From an uncultured Pseudorhodobacter sp. (GTDB taxonomy: Bacteria; Pseudomonadota; Alphaproteobacteria; Rhodobacterales; Rhodobacteraceae), in assembly GCA_945952425.1 (NCBI GenBank), contig CAMFIX010000075.1:1-9656 (forward strand): a stretch of DNA of 9,656 nt, read 5' to 3'. The notes under the pieces are model-generated. The model was not told where the DNA came from, did no database searches, and saw only the letters and a list, made by a program, of their open reading frames with translations. Of the stretch, positions 1-7,552 are shown in pieces. The first letter of the stretch is position 1. Each line of letters opens with the position of its first letter. Both the position numbers and the translations under genes were made by a program.

Positions 1-3000
1 CCACGGCCCTGTCCCGCGATGCAAAACAGGCCGCGATCGAGGGCCTGCCCTTGACCGCCATCCTGACGCGGCCCGACGGGGTGGAATATGTCCGCGCCGT
101 CGCCGATGACGCGGGCGCGGGCGGGCATGTCTTCGACTTTCCGATTGCCGGGGCGGCTCCGCGCGGGCAATGGCGGATGGATGTCTATTCCGACCTGCAG
201 GCCCCGGCCCTGGCCTCGCAGACCTTCTTGGTCGAGGATTTCCTGCCCGAGCGGGTGGATTTCAAGCTGGACGCCGGGACCGAGCCTTTGCACCTGGGCG
301 AGGTGCCCAAGGTCGAGCTGGAGGCGCGGTATCTCTTCGGCGCTCCGGGCGCGGACCTCGGCGTCGAGGGCGAGATCCTGTTGCAGAAGGCCGCCGGTCT
401 GGCGGATTGGCCGGGGTATCAGTTCGGGCGCTTCGACAGCAACTTCTCGACGCTGGTGAACTCTTTCTCCGACCTGCGGACGGATGACGCGGGCAAGCTG
501 ACGCTGGACGTGGCCCTGCCCGAGGCGGAAGACCCCGGCATTCCCCTGCAGGCGCTGATCGCCGTGCGGGTGGCGGAGGGCTCCGGTCGGCCGGTGGAGC
601 GGCGGGTGACCAAGCCGCTCGCGCCCTCGGGGGCGATGATCGGGGTGAAGCCCTTGTTCGATCAGGTGGTGGCGGAAAACTCCGAGGCGCGCTTCTCGCT
701 GGTGGGGGTCGGCCCCGATGGCAAGGCGGCGGCGATGAAGGCGGGCTGGGTGCTGACGCGGGTGAACACCGATTACCAATGGTATCAGACCGATGGCAGC
801 TGGAACTGGGAGCCGGTGACGACCCGCGAAAAGGTCGGCGAGGGGCAGGTGGACCTGTCCGACCCGGTCGAGATCAAGGCGCCGGTGGAATGGGGCCAAT
901 ATGAGCTGGCCGTCAGCCGGACCGATGGCCAGAAGGCGGTGACGACGCTGCAATTCTATGCCGGCTGGTATGGCTCGGGCACCGGGACGGATACGCCCGA
1001 CACGCTGGACCTGTCGCTGGACAAGCCCTCCTATGCAGTGGGCGAGACGGCGACCCTGCGGATTGTGCCCAAGGCGGCCGGGCGGGCGCTGGTTTCGGTG
1101 CTGTCCAACGGGGTGGTCTCGCACCAGGAAGTCGATGTGAAGGCCGGGGAGAACCTGATCCCGGTGCCGGTCACCGATGACTGGGGGACCGGCGCCTATG
1201 TGACGGCGACGGTTTTGCGCCCGATGGATGCGGCGGCGGGGCGGAACCCGGCGCGGCAGCTGGGGCTGGCCTATGCCAAGATCGACCCGGGCACACGCGC
1301 GTTGGCCGCCACCATTGAGGTGGCGTCCGAGGCGGCTCCGCGGGCGCCTCTGGATATCGCGGTCAAGGTGGAGGGCGTGCAGGCCGGAGAGACGGCCTGG
1401 GTCACGGTGGCGGCGGTCGATCAGGGCATCCTGAACCTGACCGCCTACGAGCCGCCGGATGCGCAGGGGCATTACTTCGGGCAAAGGAAGCTTGGGGTGG
1501 GTCTGCGCGACCTTTATGGCCGGTTGATCGACGGGCTGAACGGCGCGGAGGGCTCGGTCAAGTCGGGCGGCGATGCCGGGGCCAATGCGCGGCTGAAGGC
1601 GCCTCCGCCCACCGAAGAGCTTGTGGCGAATTTCGCCGGGCCGGTGCAGGTGGGCGCGGATGGGAAGGCGCATGTCAGCTTCGACCTGCCGGCCTTCAAC
1701 GGCACGGTCAAGGTGATGGCCGTGGCGTGGAGCAAGCGCGGCGTGGGGCAGGCGACGGCCGATGTGCTGGTGCGCGACCCGGTGGTGGTGACGGCCTCTC
1801 TGCCGCGCTTCCTGACGCCGGGGGATCAGAGCCGGCTGCTGCTGGAGATCGTCCATGCCAAGGGGCCCTCGGGCAAGATGGCCTTGGCGGTGACTTCCTC
1901 GGGTGTGACGCTCGGCAAGGTGCCCGCCGATGTGACCTTGGCCGATCAGGGCAAGGCTACGGTGGAGATCCCGGTGACCGCCGGCCCGGTGGGCGACCAG
2001 GTGATCGAGGTCTCCTTGACCACGCCGGACGGCAAGGTGCTGACCAAGACGCTGCATCTGGGGGTGGAGGTCAACGACCCGGTCATCTCGCGCGTCACGC
2101 GGGTGGACCTGGCGAAGGGCCAGAGCTTTACTTTCGACGAGAATGTCTTTGCCGGGCTGCAGCCGGGCTCGGGCAAGGCCGTCATGTCGGTTGGGCCCCT
2201 GGCGCGGCTGAACGCGCCGGGCGTGCTGGCGGCCCTGGACGCCTATCCCTATGGCTGCACCGAGCAGATCACCTCCAAGGCCTTGCCGCTCTTGTATTTC
2301 GATCAGGTGGCGCAGGCGATGGATCTGCCGGGCGGCGCCGACATCAAGGGTCGCGTGCAACAGGCGATCACCGAGGTTCTGACCAACCAGGACGCCAACG
2401 GCGCCTTCGGACTCTGGGCTCCGGCGCAGGGCGACATGTGGCTGGATGCCTATGTCACCGACTTCCTCAGCCGCGCCAAGGCGCAGGGGTTCGACGTGCC
2501 CGACCAGGCCTTCCGCATGGCCTTGGACAACCTGAGGAACCAGGTGAACTACTACGCCGATTTCGACACGGGCGGCGAGCCTCTGGCCTATGCGCTGATG
2601 GTCCTGGCGCGTGAAGGCGCCGCTGCGGTCGGCGACCTGCGTTACTATGCCGACCAGAAGGGCGACGCCTTTGCGACGCCGACGGCGATGGCGCAGCTTG
2701 GGGCGGCGCTGGCGCTTTATGGCGATCAGCCGCGGGCCGACATGATGTTCGGCAAGGCGGTGGCCGCGCTGAACGGCCTGCCGACCGCCGAGGACCAGAT
2801 CCTGCGCGCCGATTATGGCACGCCTTACCGCGACGCGGCGGCGGTGCTGACGCTGGCGGTCGAGGCGGGATCGAAAGCCGTCGATGTCGAGGCGCTGACC
2901 AACCGGATCGCGACGCAGGGTGCCTTGTCGACGCAAGAGGCGACCTGGACGCTGTTGGCTGCCAATGCGATGATCACCGCGCCGGGGGGCGATGGCATCA

Positions 3001-3581
3001 CCCTGAACGGAGAGCCCGCGAGCGGCCCGCTCGTCAAGGTGCTGGACGCCAGCTTCCGCGATCCGGTCGTGGTCAAGAACGACGGCGACAATACCACGGT
3101 GACGGTGACGACCTTCGGCGTGCCGACCGATCCGGTGCAGGCTGGCGGCAATGGCTATGGCATCGCGCGGAGCTATTACACGCTGAAGGGCCAGCCCACC
3201 GCCCTGGACGGCGCAAAGGTCGGCGACCGCATCGTCGTCGTGCTGGAGGTCACCCCCTTCGGTCGCGGCGAGGCGCGGTTGATGGTCGATGACCCGCTGC
3301 CCGCGGGGTTCGAGATCGACAACCCGAACCTGATCTCGGGCGGCTCGGTCGCGGACCTGTCCTTCCTGGACCTCGCCGGGGATGTCGCGCATTCCGAGTT
3401 CCGGCAGGACCGCTTCCTGACCGCCATCGACCGCAGCGACAATTCCAGCTTCCGGCTGGCCTATATCCTGCGCGCGGTCTCGCCCGGCACCTATCACCAG
3501 CCTGCGGCGAGCGTGGAGGACATGTATCGCCCCGACCTGAACGCCCATAGCGACCAGGCCACGGTGACGGTGAAGCCGTGA
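1..3581 (+). CDS. Bacterial alpha-2-macroglobulin family protein (YfhM-like protease trap), 5'-truncated by the window
   Basis: The reading frame is open from base 3 to the TGA at 3579-3581, giving 1192 visible residues. Bacterial A2Ms usually have about 1600-1850 residues, so the signal or lipoprotein leader and the first domains lie left of the window; the TTG at 51 is internal, not a start. Numbered from base 3, the visible order is several beta-sandwich MG domains, a Gly/Ala/Pro-rich bait-like linker (about 510-541), the A2M core starting near F544 (GPVQVGADGKAHVSFDLPAF), and the thioester motif YGCTEQ with Cys752 (codon 2256-2258). An alpha-helical thioester domain and C-terminal receptor-like domains (VEDMYRPDLNAHSDQ) follow. 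In the family, a protease cuts the bait, the thioester is exposed and the attacker is covalently trapped in the periplasm. CTEQ fits the CxEQ thioester consensus, so trapping should be functional. It overlaps pbpC, its usual partner. Family assignment is firm; protease targets are unknown. Confidence 0.95.
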   Translation, partial: TALSRDAKQAAIEGLPLTAILTRPDGVEYVRAVADDAGAGGHVFDFPIAGAAPRGQWRMDVYSDLQAPALASQTFLVEDFLPERVDFKLDAGTEPLHLGEVPKVELEARYLFGAPGADLGVEGEILLQKAAGLADWPGYQFGRFDSNFSTLVNSFSDLRTDDAGKLTLDVALPEAEDPGIPLQALIAVRVAEGSGRPVERRVTKPLAPSGAMIGVKPLFDQVVAENSEARFSLVGVGPDGKAAAMKAGWVLTRVNTDYQWYQTDGSWNWEPVTTREKVGEGQVDLSDPVEIKAPVEWGQYELAVSRTDGQKAVTTLQFYAGWYGSGTGTDTPDTLDLSLDKPSYAVGETATLRIVPKAAGRALVSVLSNGVVSHQEVDVKAGENLIPVPVTDDWGTGAYVTATVLRPMDAAAGRNPARQLGLAYAKIDPGTRALAATIEVASEAAPRAPLDIAVKVEGVQAGETAWVTVAAVDQGILNLTAYEPPDAQGHYFGQRKLGVGLRDLYGRLIDGLNGAEGSVKSGGDAGANARLKAPPPTEELVANFAGPVQVGADGKAHVSFDLPAFNGTVKVMAVAWSKRGVGQATADVLVRDPVVVTASLPRFLTPGDQSRLLLEIVHAKGPSGKMALAVTSSGVTLGKVPADVTLADQGKATVEIPVTAGPVGDQVIEVSLTTPDGKVLTKTLHLGVEVNDPVISRVTRVDLAKGQSFTFDENVFAGLQPGSGKAVMSVGPLARLNAPGVLAALDAYPYGCTEQITSKALPLLYFDQVAQAMDLPGGADIKGRVQQAITEVLTNQDANGAFGLWAPAQGDMWLDAYVTDFLSRAKAQGFDVPDQAFRMALDNLRNQVNYYADFDTGGEPLAYALMVLAREGAAAVGDLRYYADQKGDAFATPTAMAQLGAALALYGDQPRADMMFGKAVAALNGLPTAEDQILRADYGTPYRDAAAVLTLAVEAGSKAVDVEALTNRIATQGALSTQEATWTLLAANAMITAPGGDGITLNGEPASGPLVKVLDASFRDPVVVKNDGDNTTVTVTTFGVPTDPVQAGGNGYGIARSYYTLKGQPTALDGAKVGDRIVVVLEVTPFGRGEARLMVDDPLPAGFEIDNPNLISGGSVADLSFLDLAGDVAHSEFRQDRFLTAIDRSDNSSFRLAYILRAVSPGTYHQPAASVEDMYRPDLNAHSDQATVTVKP

Positions 3582-5581
3582 AGCGCGCGCTTCTGGCTTT
3601 GGCGGCGGGCCTCTGGCTCGCCGCGCTGGGCCGGGATCGGTTCGACGACTGGGTGGATGCGACGGTGTTGCCCTCGGTCCAGATCACCACGGGGGCCGAG
3701 GTTCTGGCTCGCGACGGCAGCCTTCTCCGCGCTTACCAGGTGGGCAACGGGCTATGGCGGCTGGCGCCGGGGCCGGTCGATCCGGGCTTTGTGCGGCTGC
3801 TCTTGGATTACGAGGACAAGGGGTTCTACGCCCATTCCGGTGTCGACCCCTGGGCTTTGGCTCGCGCGGCAGGGCAGGCGGTTTGGAACGGCCATGTCGT
3901 CTCGGGCGGGTCCACCCTGACGATGCAGGTGGCGCGGCTGTTGGAGGATTCGGGCACCGGCAAGGTCGAGGGGAAATTCCGCCAGATCCGCGTGGCGCTG
4001 GCCCTGGAGCGGCATCTGACCAAGGACCAGATCCTGCAATTGTATCTGACACTTGCCCCCTATGGCGGCAATGTCGAGGGCATCCGCGCGGCCTCGATCC
4101 TGTATTTCGGCAAGGAGCCCCGACGGCTGACGCCCTCGGAATCCGCGCTTCTGGTCGCGATCCCGCAAAGCCCGACCTCGCGGCGGCCCGACCGTTCGGC
4201 CGCCGTGGCCGAGGCTGCCCGCGACCGGGTGCTGGCGCGGGCGCTGTCGGATGGGCTGATTGACGCCGACCAGGCCAAGGCGGCGATGACGGAAAAGGTG
4301 CCCACGGCCCGGCGTCCCTTCCCGATGCTGGCGCCGCATCTGTCGGACCGGGTGATCGCGGAAGGCGGTCGCCAGACGACCATCGACGCCACGCTGCAAG
4401 CCGCTTTGGAACGGCTCGCGGCGCAATCCATCCGCCCGGGAGACCAGCTGCAGGTCGCCATCGTGGTGGCGGATCACCGGAGCGGCGAGATCCTCGCCTC
4501 GGTCGGCTCGGCCGGTTACAGCAATTCGGGCCTGGGCTATATCGACCTGACCCAGGCCTTGCGCAGCCCGGGGTCCACGCTGAAGCCCCTGGTCTATGGC
4601 CTCGCCTTCGACGAGGGGTTGGCGCATCCCGAGACCCTGATCGAGGACAAGCCCACCGATTTCAGCGGCTATCGCCCGCAGAATTTCGACCACATGTTCC
4701 GCGGCACGATCCGGATGCGCGATGCCCTTCAGCAGAGCCTGAACATCCCGGCGGTGGCGATCACCGAGGCTTTGGGTCCGGCGAAACTCTTGCAGGCGAT
4801 GGACCGGGCGGGGGTGAAGTCGCGCCTGCCGGTGGGGCAGCCGGGGCTCGCCGTGGCCTTGGGCGGCATCGGGGTCAGCCTGCAGGACATGGTGCAGCTT
4901 TACGCCGCCATCGCCAGGGGCGGGGTGATGCGGCCGCTGACCCACTCCACGCCCACCGAAGACGGCCCCCGCGTGCTGACCCGGGTGGCGGCCTGGGAGG
5001 TGGGGGATATCCTCGCGGGGCTCTCGCCCCCGCCCGGCGCGCCGAGTAACCGGCTGGCCTACAAGACCGGCACCTCCTATGGCCACCGCGACGCCTGGGC
5101 CATCGGCTTTGACGGAGCCCATGTGATCGGTGTCTGGATGGGGCGGGCGGATGGGACGCCGGTGCCGGGCGCCTTCGGGGCCGACCTCGCGGCGCCGGTG
5201 CTGTTCCAGGCCTTCGCCCGGCTGAAACCGGCACTGACCCCGCAGCCGCCCCCCCCGCCGGAAACCCTGATGCTGGCCACCAGCCAGCTGCCGAAACCGC
5301 TCCAGCACTTCCGCTCGCGCCTGGCCGCCTTTGCCGAGGACAACGCCCCGCAGGTCACTTTCCCCCCCGACGGCGCCGAGGTCGAGCTTTTGCCCGAAGG
5401 CCTGATGGTCCGGGTCGAGGGCGGCACGGCGCCCTATACCTGGCTGTCGGACGGCGCCCCCGTCGCCCGGGCCGAAGAGGCCGGCGCGATGCTTTTGCCC
5501 GAAACCGGGCGCGGCTTCGTCACTTTGACGGTTCTGGATGCCGAGGGGCGGTCGGCCCGCACGCGGGTGCGCCTGCGCTGA
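3578..5581 (+). CDS. pbpC: Penicillin-binding protein 1C (bifunctional transglycosylase/transpeptidase)
   Basis: Class A PBP of 667 residues that polymerises glycan strands from lipid II (GT51) and carries a transpeptidase domain, acting at the periplasmic face of the inner membrane. A short hydrophobic N-terminal segment (about 4-17) serves as signal anchor. GT51 motifs are intact: EDKGFYAHSGVDP with catalytic Glu79, GGSTLTMQ (110-117), and the ALALERHL block with Glu144. The transpeptidase motifs are SPGSTLKP (nucleophile Ser333, Lys336), SLN (387-389) and KTGTS (496-500). A proline-rich linker (557-561) leads to a C-terminal BiPBP_C-type domain (about 590-667), which marks PBP1C rather than PBP1A/1B. 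The GTG start overlaps the alpha-2-macroglobulin stop (GTGA). Only a weak Shine-Dalgarno (GGTGA, 3569-3573) precedes it, which suggests translational coupling. The A2M-pbpC pairing is known from E. coli and many Proteobacteria and is linked to envelope defence and repair. All key residues are present. Confidence 0.96.
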   Translation: MKRALLALAAGLWLAALGRDRFDDWVDATVLPSVQITTGAEVLARDGSLLRAYQVGNGLWRLAPGPVDPGFVRLLLDYEDKGFYAHSGVDPWALARAAGQAVWNGHVVSGGSTLTMQVARLLEDSGTGKVEGKFRQIRVALALERHLTKDQILQLYLTLAPYGGNVEGIRAASILYFGKEPRRLTPSESALLVAIPQSPTSRRPDRSAAVAEAARDRVLARALSDGLIDADQAKAAMTEKVPTARRPFPMLAPHLSDRVIAEGGRQTTIDATLQAALERLAAQSIRPGDQLQVAIVVADHRSGEILASVGSAGYSNSGLGYIDLTQALRSPGSTLKPLVYGLAFDEGLAHPETLIEDKPTDFSGYRPQNFDHMFRGTIRMRDALQQSLNIPAVAITEALGPAKLLQAMDRAGVKSRLPVGQPGLAVALGGIGVSLQDMVQLYAAIARGGVMRPLTHSTPTEDGPRVLTRVAAWEVGDILAGLSPPPGAPSNRLAYKTGTSYGHRDAWAIGFDGAHVIGVWMGRADGTPVPGAFGADLAAPVLFQAFARLKPALTPQPPPPPETLMLATSQLPKPLQHFRSRLAAFAEDNAPQVTFPPDGAEVELLPEGLMVRVEGGTAPYTWLSDGAPVARAEEAGAMLLPETGRGFVTLTVLDAEGRSARTRVRLR

Positions 5582-5592
5582 TTGACCTTCCC

Positions 5593-5620
5593 GCGCGGCA
5601 AGGCTAGCCATGGGCCGCGC
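5593..5620 (+). other. GC-rich stem-loop between pbpC and the MFS gene
   Basis: Perfect 7-bp arms GCGCGGC (5593-5599) and GCCGCGC (5614-5620) enclose a 14-base loop that itself holds the palindrome GGCTAGCC (5602-5609). It begins 11 bases after the pbpC stop and ends 7 bases before the Shine-Dalgarno of the next gene. No T-run follows, so it is not a canonical intrinsic terminator; it could be a weak terminator, an mRNA processing or stability element, or chance in GC-rich DNA. An upstream in-frame ATG (5610) lies in the loop. Confidence 0.45.
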
Positions 5621-5627
5621 AAACCTC

Positions 5628-5633
5628 AGGAAG
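5628..5633 (+). promoter_or_regulatory. Ribosome binding site deciding the MFS start at 5640
   Basis: AGGAAG lies 6 bases before the ATG at 5640. It favours this start over the in-frame ATG at 5610, which has only AAGG (5600-5603) before it and sits inside a stem-loop. The 10 extra residues from 5610 are polar and basic and add no recognisable feature. Confidence 0.6.
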
Positions 5634-5639
5634 CTCTCC

Positions 5640-6731
5640 ATGTCCTCCCCTCGTGCCGCCCTGCTTGTTTCGGGGCTGATTTCCTTCGTGGCGCTCGGCT
5701 CGGGCATGGCGATCACCGGCGCCGCCTTGCCGGTCTATGAGCGGCTGTTTTCCATCGACACGGCCACTTCGGGCTGGCTGGTCTCGACCCTGTGGATCGG
5801 CTGCCTTTGCGGCGTCGTGGCGATGTTCTTCGCGGGCGAGCGCATCTCGCCGCGGATCGCGCTGTCGGGGATCGTGCTGGGCGCGGTGCTCTTGGCCGTG
5901 GCGCCGACCTGGGGGCTGACGGTGCTTGGCGCGGCGGTCTTCGGCTTTGGCTATGGCATGGTGGCGGCGGTGTTCAACACGCGGCTCCTTGTCTGCTGGG
6001 CCGAGAGCGGGCCGTCGAAGGTCTCGATGCTGAACGCGGTGTTTTCGGCCGGGGCGATCCTGGCGCCCTGGGTCTTCGGGCTGATCGGCGGCGATCCGCG
6101 GCCGATCTTCTGGGCGATGGCGGCCATCGGTGTGGCGGGTTTCGTCGTGGCAGGGCCGGTGCCGGACACCGGGCTGGTGCGCCGGGCCGAGGCGCGAGGG
6201 TTTACGCTGCACCTGCCCTCCCTGGGCTTCGCGCTGGTGGGCGTGTCGACCGAGGCGAGCCTGGCGGGCCTTGGCCCCACCGCGCTGATCCGCACCGGGG
6301 TGGCCGAGGACAAGGCGGCGGTTCTGCTTTCGCTTTTCTTCATCGCGGCGCTGGTGGCGCGGGTGGGGATGATCCTCTTTGCCCATCGCGTGCCGGATTT
6401 CGCGGTCTATGTCATCGCGGTGGCTTGGGCGGCTTTGTGCGCCCTGGGGGCCGCAGCAGTCTCGGCGCCCTTCTTCTTTCCGCTGATCGGCGTGTCGGCG
6501 GGGCTGTTCTTCCAGGGTGCTTTCGTGCCCGCGACGCGCAAGATGGGGGATGATCCGCGGGTCTCGCCCATCATCCTGGGGCTGGGGCTGGTCGGAGCCT
6601 CGGTCGCGCCGCCGGTCTATGCCCGGCTGATGGATGCTTTGGGCCCGCATGGGTTCTTCTGGCTGATCGCCGGGATGACCGGGGCGGCGAGCCTTGCCGC
6701 ACTGGCGGCCTGGCGCGGGATGATGCGCTAA
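5640..6731 (+). CDS. Major facilitator superfamily transporter, substrate unknown
   Basis: Inner-membrane protein of 363 residues, compact for an MFS carrier (usually about 400). Twelve hydrophobic segments can be counted. The first begins near residue 7 (LLVSGLISFVALGSGMAI) and the last covers GFFWLIAGMTGAASLAALAAW. A polar middle loop after the sixth (VPDTGLVRRAEARGF) splits the protein into two six-helix halves, as expected for MFS. Between helices 2 and 3, FFAGERISPRIAL is a loose version of the MFS signature GxLaDrxGrr. Nothing identifies the substrate or the direction of transport. It follows pbpC by 58 bases on the same strand and could be co-transcribed, but no functional link to envelope repair is evident. 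The start at 5640 is chosen on its ribosome binding site; 5610 is possible. Its TAA overlaps the stop of the convergent phosphatase gene. Confidence 0.85.
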   Translation: MSSPRAALLVSGLISFVALGSGMAITGAALPVYERLFSIDTATSGWLVSTLWIGCLCGVVAMFFAGERISPRIALSGIVLGAVLLAVAPTWGLTVLGAAVFGFGYGMVAAVFNTRLLVCWAESGPSKVSMLNAVFSAGAILAPWVFGLIGGDPRPIFWAMAAIGVAGFVVAGPVPDTGLVRRAEARGFTLHLPSLGFALVGVSTEASLAGLGPTALIRTGVAEDKAAVLLSLFFIAALVARVGMILFAHRVPDFAVYVIAVAWAALCALGAAAVSAPFFFPLIGVSAGLFFQGAFVPATRKMGDDPRVSPIILGLGLVGASVAPPVYARLMDALGPHGFFWLIAGMTGAASLAALAAWRGMMR

Positions 6732-7447
6732 AGCGCGACGCGGCCTTCGTCGGTCAGCAGGAAGGCGCGGCGCCCCTCGATCGCCGCGGCCGAAAGCGGC
6801 CCGCCATAGGCGGCGCCGCTGTCCAGGTTCAGCCGGTTGCCGTAATGCGTGGCGCGGTCGATGGCGGTATGGCCATGCACGACCAGGGCGCCATGGTCGC
6901 GGGTGTCCGACAGGAAGGGTTCGCGAATCCAGACCAGGTCTTGCTCGACCTGCTGGGCCAGGGGCAGGCCGGGGCGGATGCCGGCATGGACGCACCAGGC
7001 CTCGTCGCGGGCAAAGCGGTCGGGGCAGGTGGCCAGGAAGTCGCGATGGGCCTGCGGGACGGCGGCCACGGCATCCGCATGGACCTGGGCGATGGGCCGG
7101 TCCTGCGGGGCGTGGACGCCGTAAGAGGCCAGGGTCGAGGCGCCGCCGATGCGGGGATGCAGCCAGGAATGCTCGGGCCGCAGCCCGGGGTCGCGCGCCT
7201 CGGGGTCGTCGAGGAACTGGGTGAAAAGCCGGTCGTGGTTGCCCTTCAGCACCACCCAGTCGCGGCCCTGCGCGATGCCCTGGCGGAGGTATTCGATGAC
7301 GCCCTTGGAGTTTGGCCCCCGGTCGCAGAGGTCGCCCAGGTGGACGATGGTGGCGGGGCCATGCGCCTCCATATCCGCGGCGATGCGGGCATGGGCGGCT
7401 TGCAAAAGGCCAAGGTGGCCGTGGATGTCGCCGATGGCGTAGATCAT
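6728..7447 (-). CDS. PPP-family metallophosphatase (serine/threonine protein phosphatase or ApaH-like)
   Basis: Cytoplasmic protein of 239 residues with the full metallophosphoesterase signature: GDIHGH (Asp7, His9), GDLCDRG (38-44, with Asp39), GNHD (69-72), His154 in VHAG and HGHT (191-194). These supply the ligands for the dinuclear metal centre. The length and the single catalytic domain fit bacterial phage-lambda-type or PrpA-like phosphatases; the same fold includes diadenosine tetraphosphatase (ApaH), so the substrate (phosphoprotein or dinucleotide polyphosphate) cannot be decided here. The start at 7447 places the first motif at residue 6, as is normal for the family. An upstream in-frame TTG (7522) would translate the intergenic palindrome and is rejected. 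Only a weak Shine-Dalgarno (GAAAG, 7 bases before ATG) is seen. The gene lies downstream of serA on the same strand but is separated from it by a probable terminator, and it converges with the MFS gene. Confidence 0.9.
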   Translation of the reverse strand: MIYAIGDIHGHLGLLQAAHARIAADMEAHGPATIVHLGDLCDRGPNSKGVIEYLRQGIAQGRDWVVLKGNHDRLFTQFLDDPEARDPGLRPEHSWLHPRIGGASTLASYGVHAPQDRPIAQVHADAVAAVPQAHRDFLATCPDRFARDEAWCVHAGIRPGLPLAQQVEQDLVWIREPFLSDTRDHGALVVHGHTAIDRATHYGNRLNLDSGAAYGGPLSAAAIEGRRAFLLTDEGRVAL

Positions 7448-7466
7448 GCGCGGTCTTTCGGAAAGG

Positions 7467-7510
7467 GCGGGGGGCCAGCCCCCCGCACCCCCCGGGATAT
7501 TTGGGTCAGT
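7467..7510. repeat. GC-rich palindrome plus conserved-looking tail, intergenic between serA and the phosphatase
   Basis: An 8-bp perfect stem, GCGGGGGG (7467-7474) and CCCCCCGC (7479-7486), closes a 4-base loop CCAG. On the + strand it is followed by ACCCCCCGGGATATTTGGG (7487-7505). Palindromes with this kind of CCCCGGGATATTT tail are, as I recall, frequent between genes in Rhodobacteraceae genomes; copy number cannot be tested here. On the minus strand it lies in the phosphatase 5' leader, ending about 19 bases before the ATG. It could be a second terminator element, a leader structure or a dispersed repeat. Confidence 0.45.
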
Positions 7511-7520
7511 ATGAAAGCAC

Positions 7521-7548
7521 AAGGGGCGCGGGTCGAGGGCGCCCCCTT
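7521..7548 (-). terminator. Probable terminator hairpin of serA
   Basis: On the minus strand the hairpin starts 4 bases after the serA stop. The arms are AAGGGGGCGC (7548-7539) and GCGCCCCTT (7529-7521), pairing over 9 bp with one bulged G, with a 9-base loop. The following bases GTGCTTTC are only weakly T-rich, so factor-independent termination is plausible but not certain. Confidence 0.5.
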
Positions 7549-7552
7549 GGAT

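Noticed and set aside
1727..2614. 295-codon plus-strand frame inside the alpha-2-macroglobulin gene
   Set aside because: Its Gly/Arg/Ala-rich translation is a frame-shifted shadow of the conserved A2M core and thioester region.
5249..5256. Run of eight C, and a run of seven C at 5362-5368, in pbpC as possible slippage or phase-variation sites
   Set aside because: The first encodes a natural proline linker and both are short for a genome this GC-rich; the frame is intact and nothing suggests phase variation.
3752..5716. Long open frame of 654 codons on the minus strand antisense to pbpC
   Set aside because: It is a shadow of a GC-rich gene: composition is dominated by Arg, Gly, Pro, Gln and His, no domain is recognisable, and the plus-strand frame contains all PBP1C motifs.
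5604..6995. Open frame of 463 codons on the minus strand antisense to the MFS gene
   Set aside because: It has a hydrophilic, Arg/His/Gln/Gly-rich translation without motifs and spans two real genes; the plus-strand frame gives a clear 12-helix membrane protein.
7448..7522. N-terminal extension of the phosphatase from a TTG at 7522
   Set aside because: It would translate the GC-rich palindrome and part of the serA terminator; the family starts a few residues before GDIHG, which fits the ATG at 7447.
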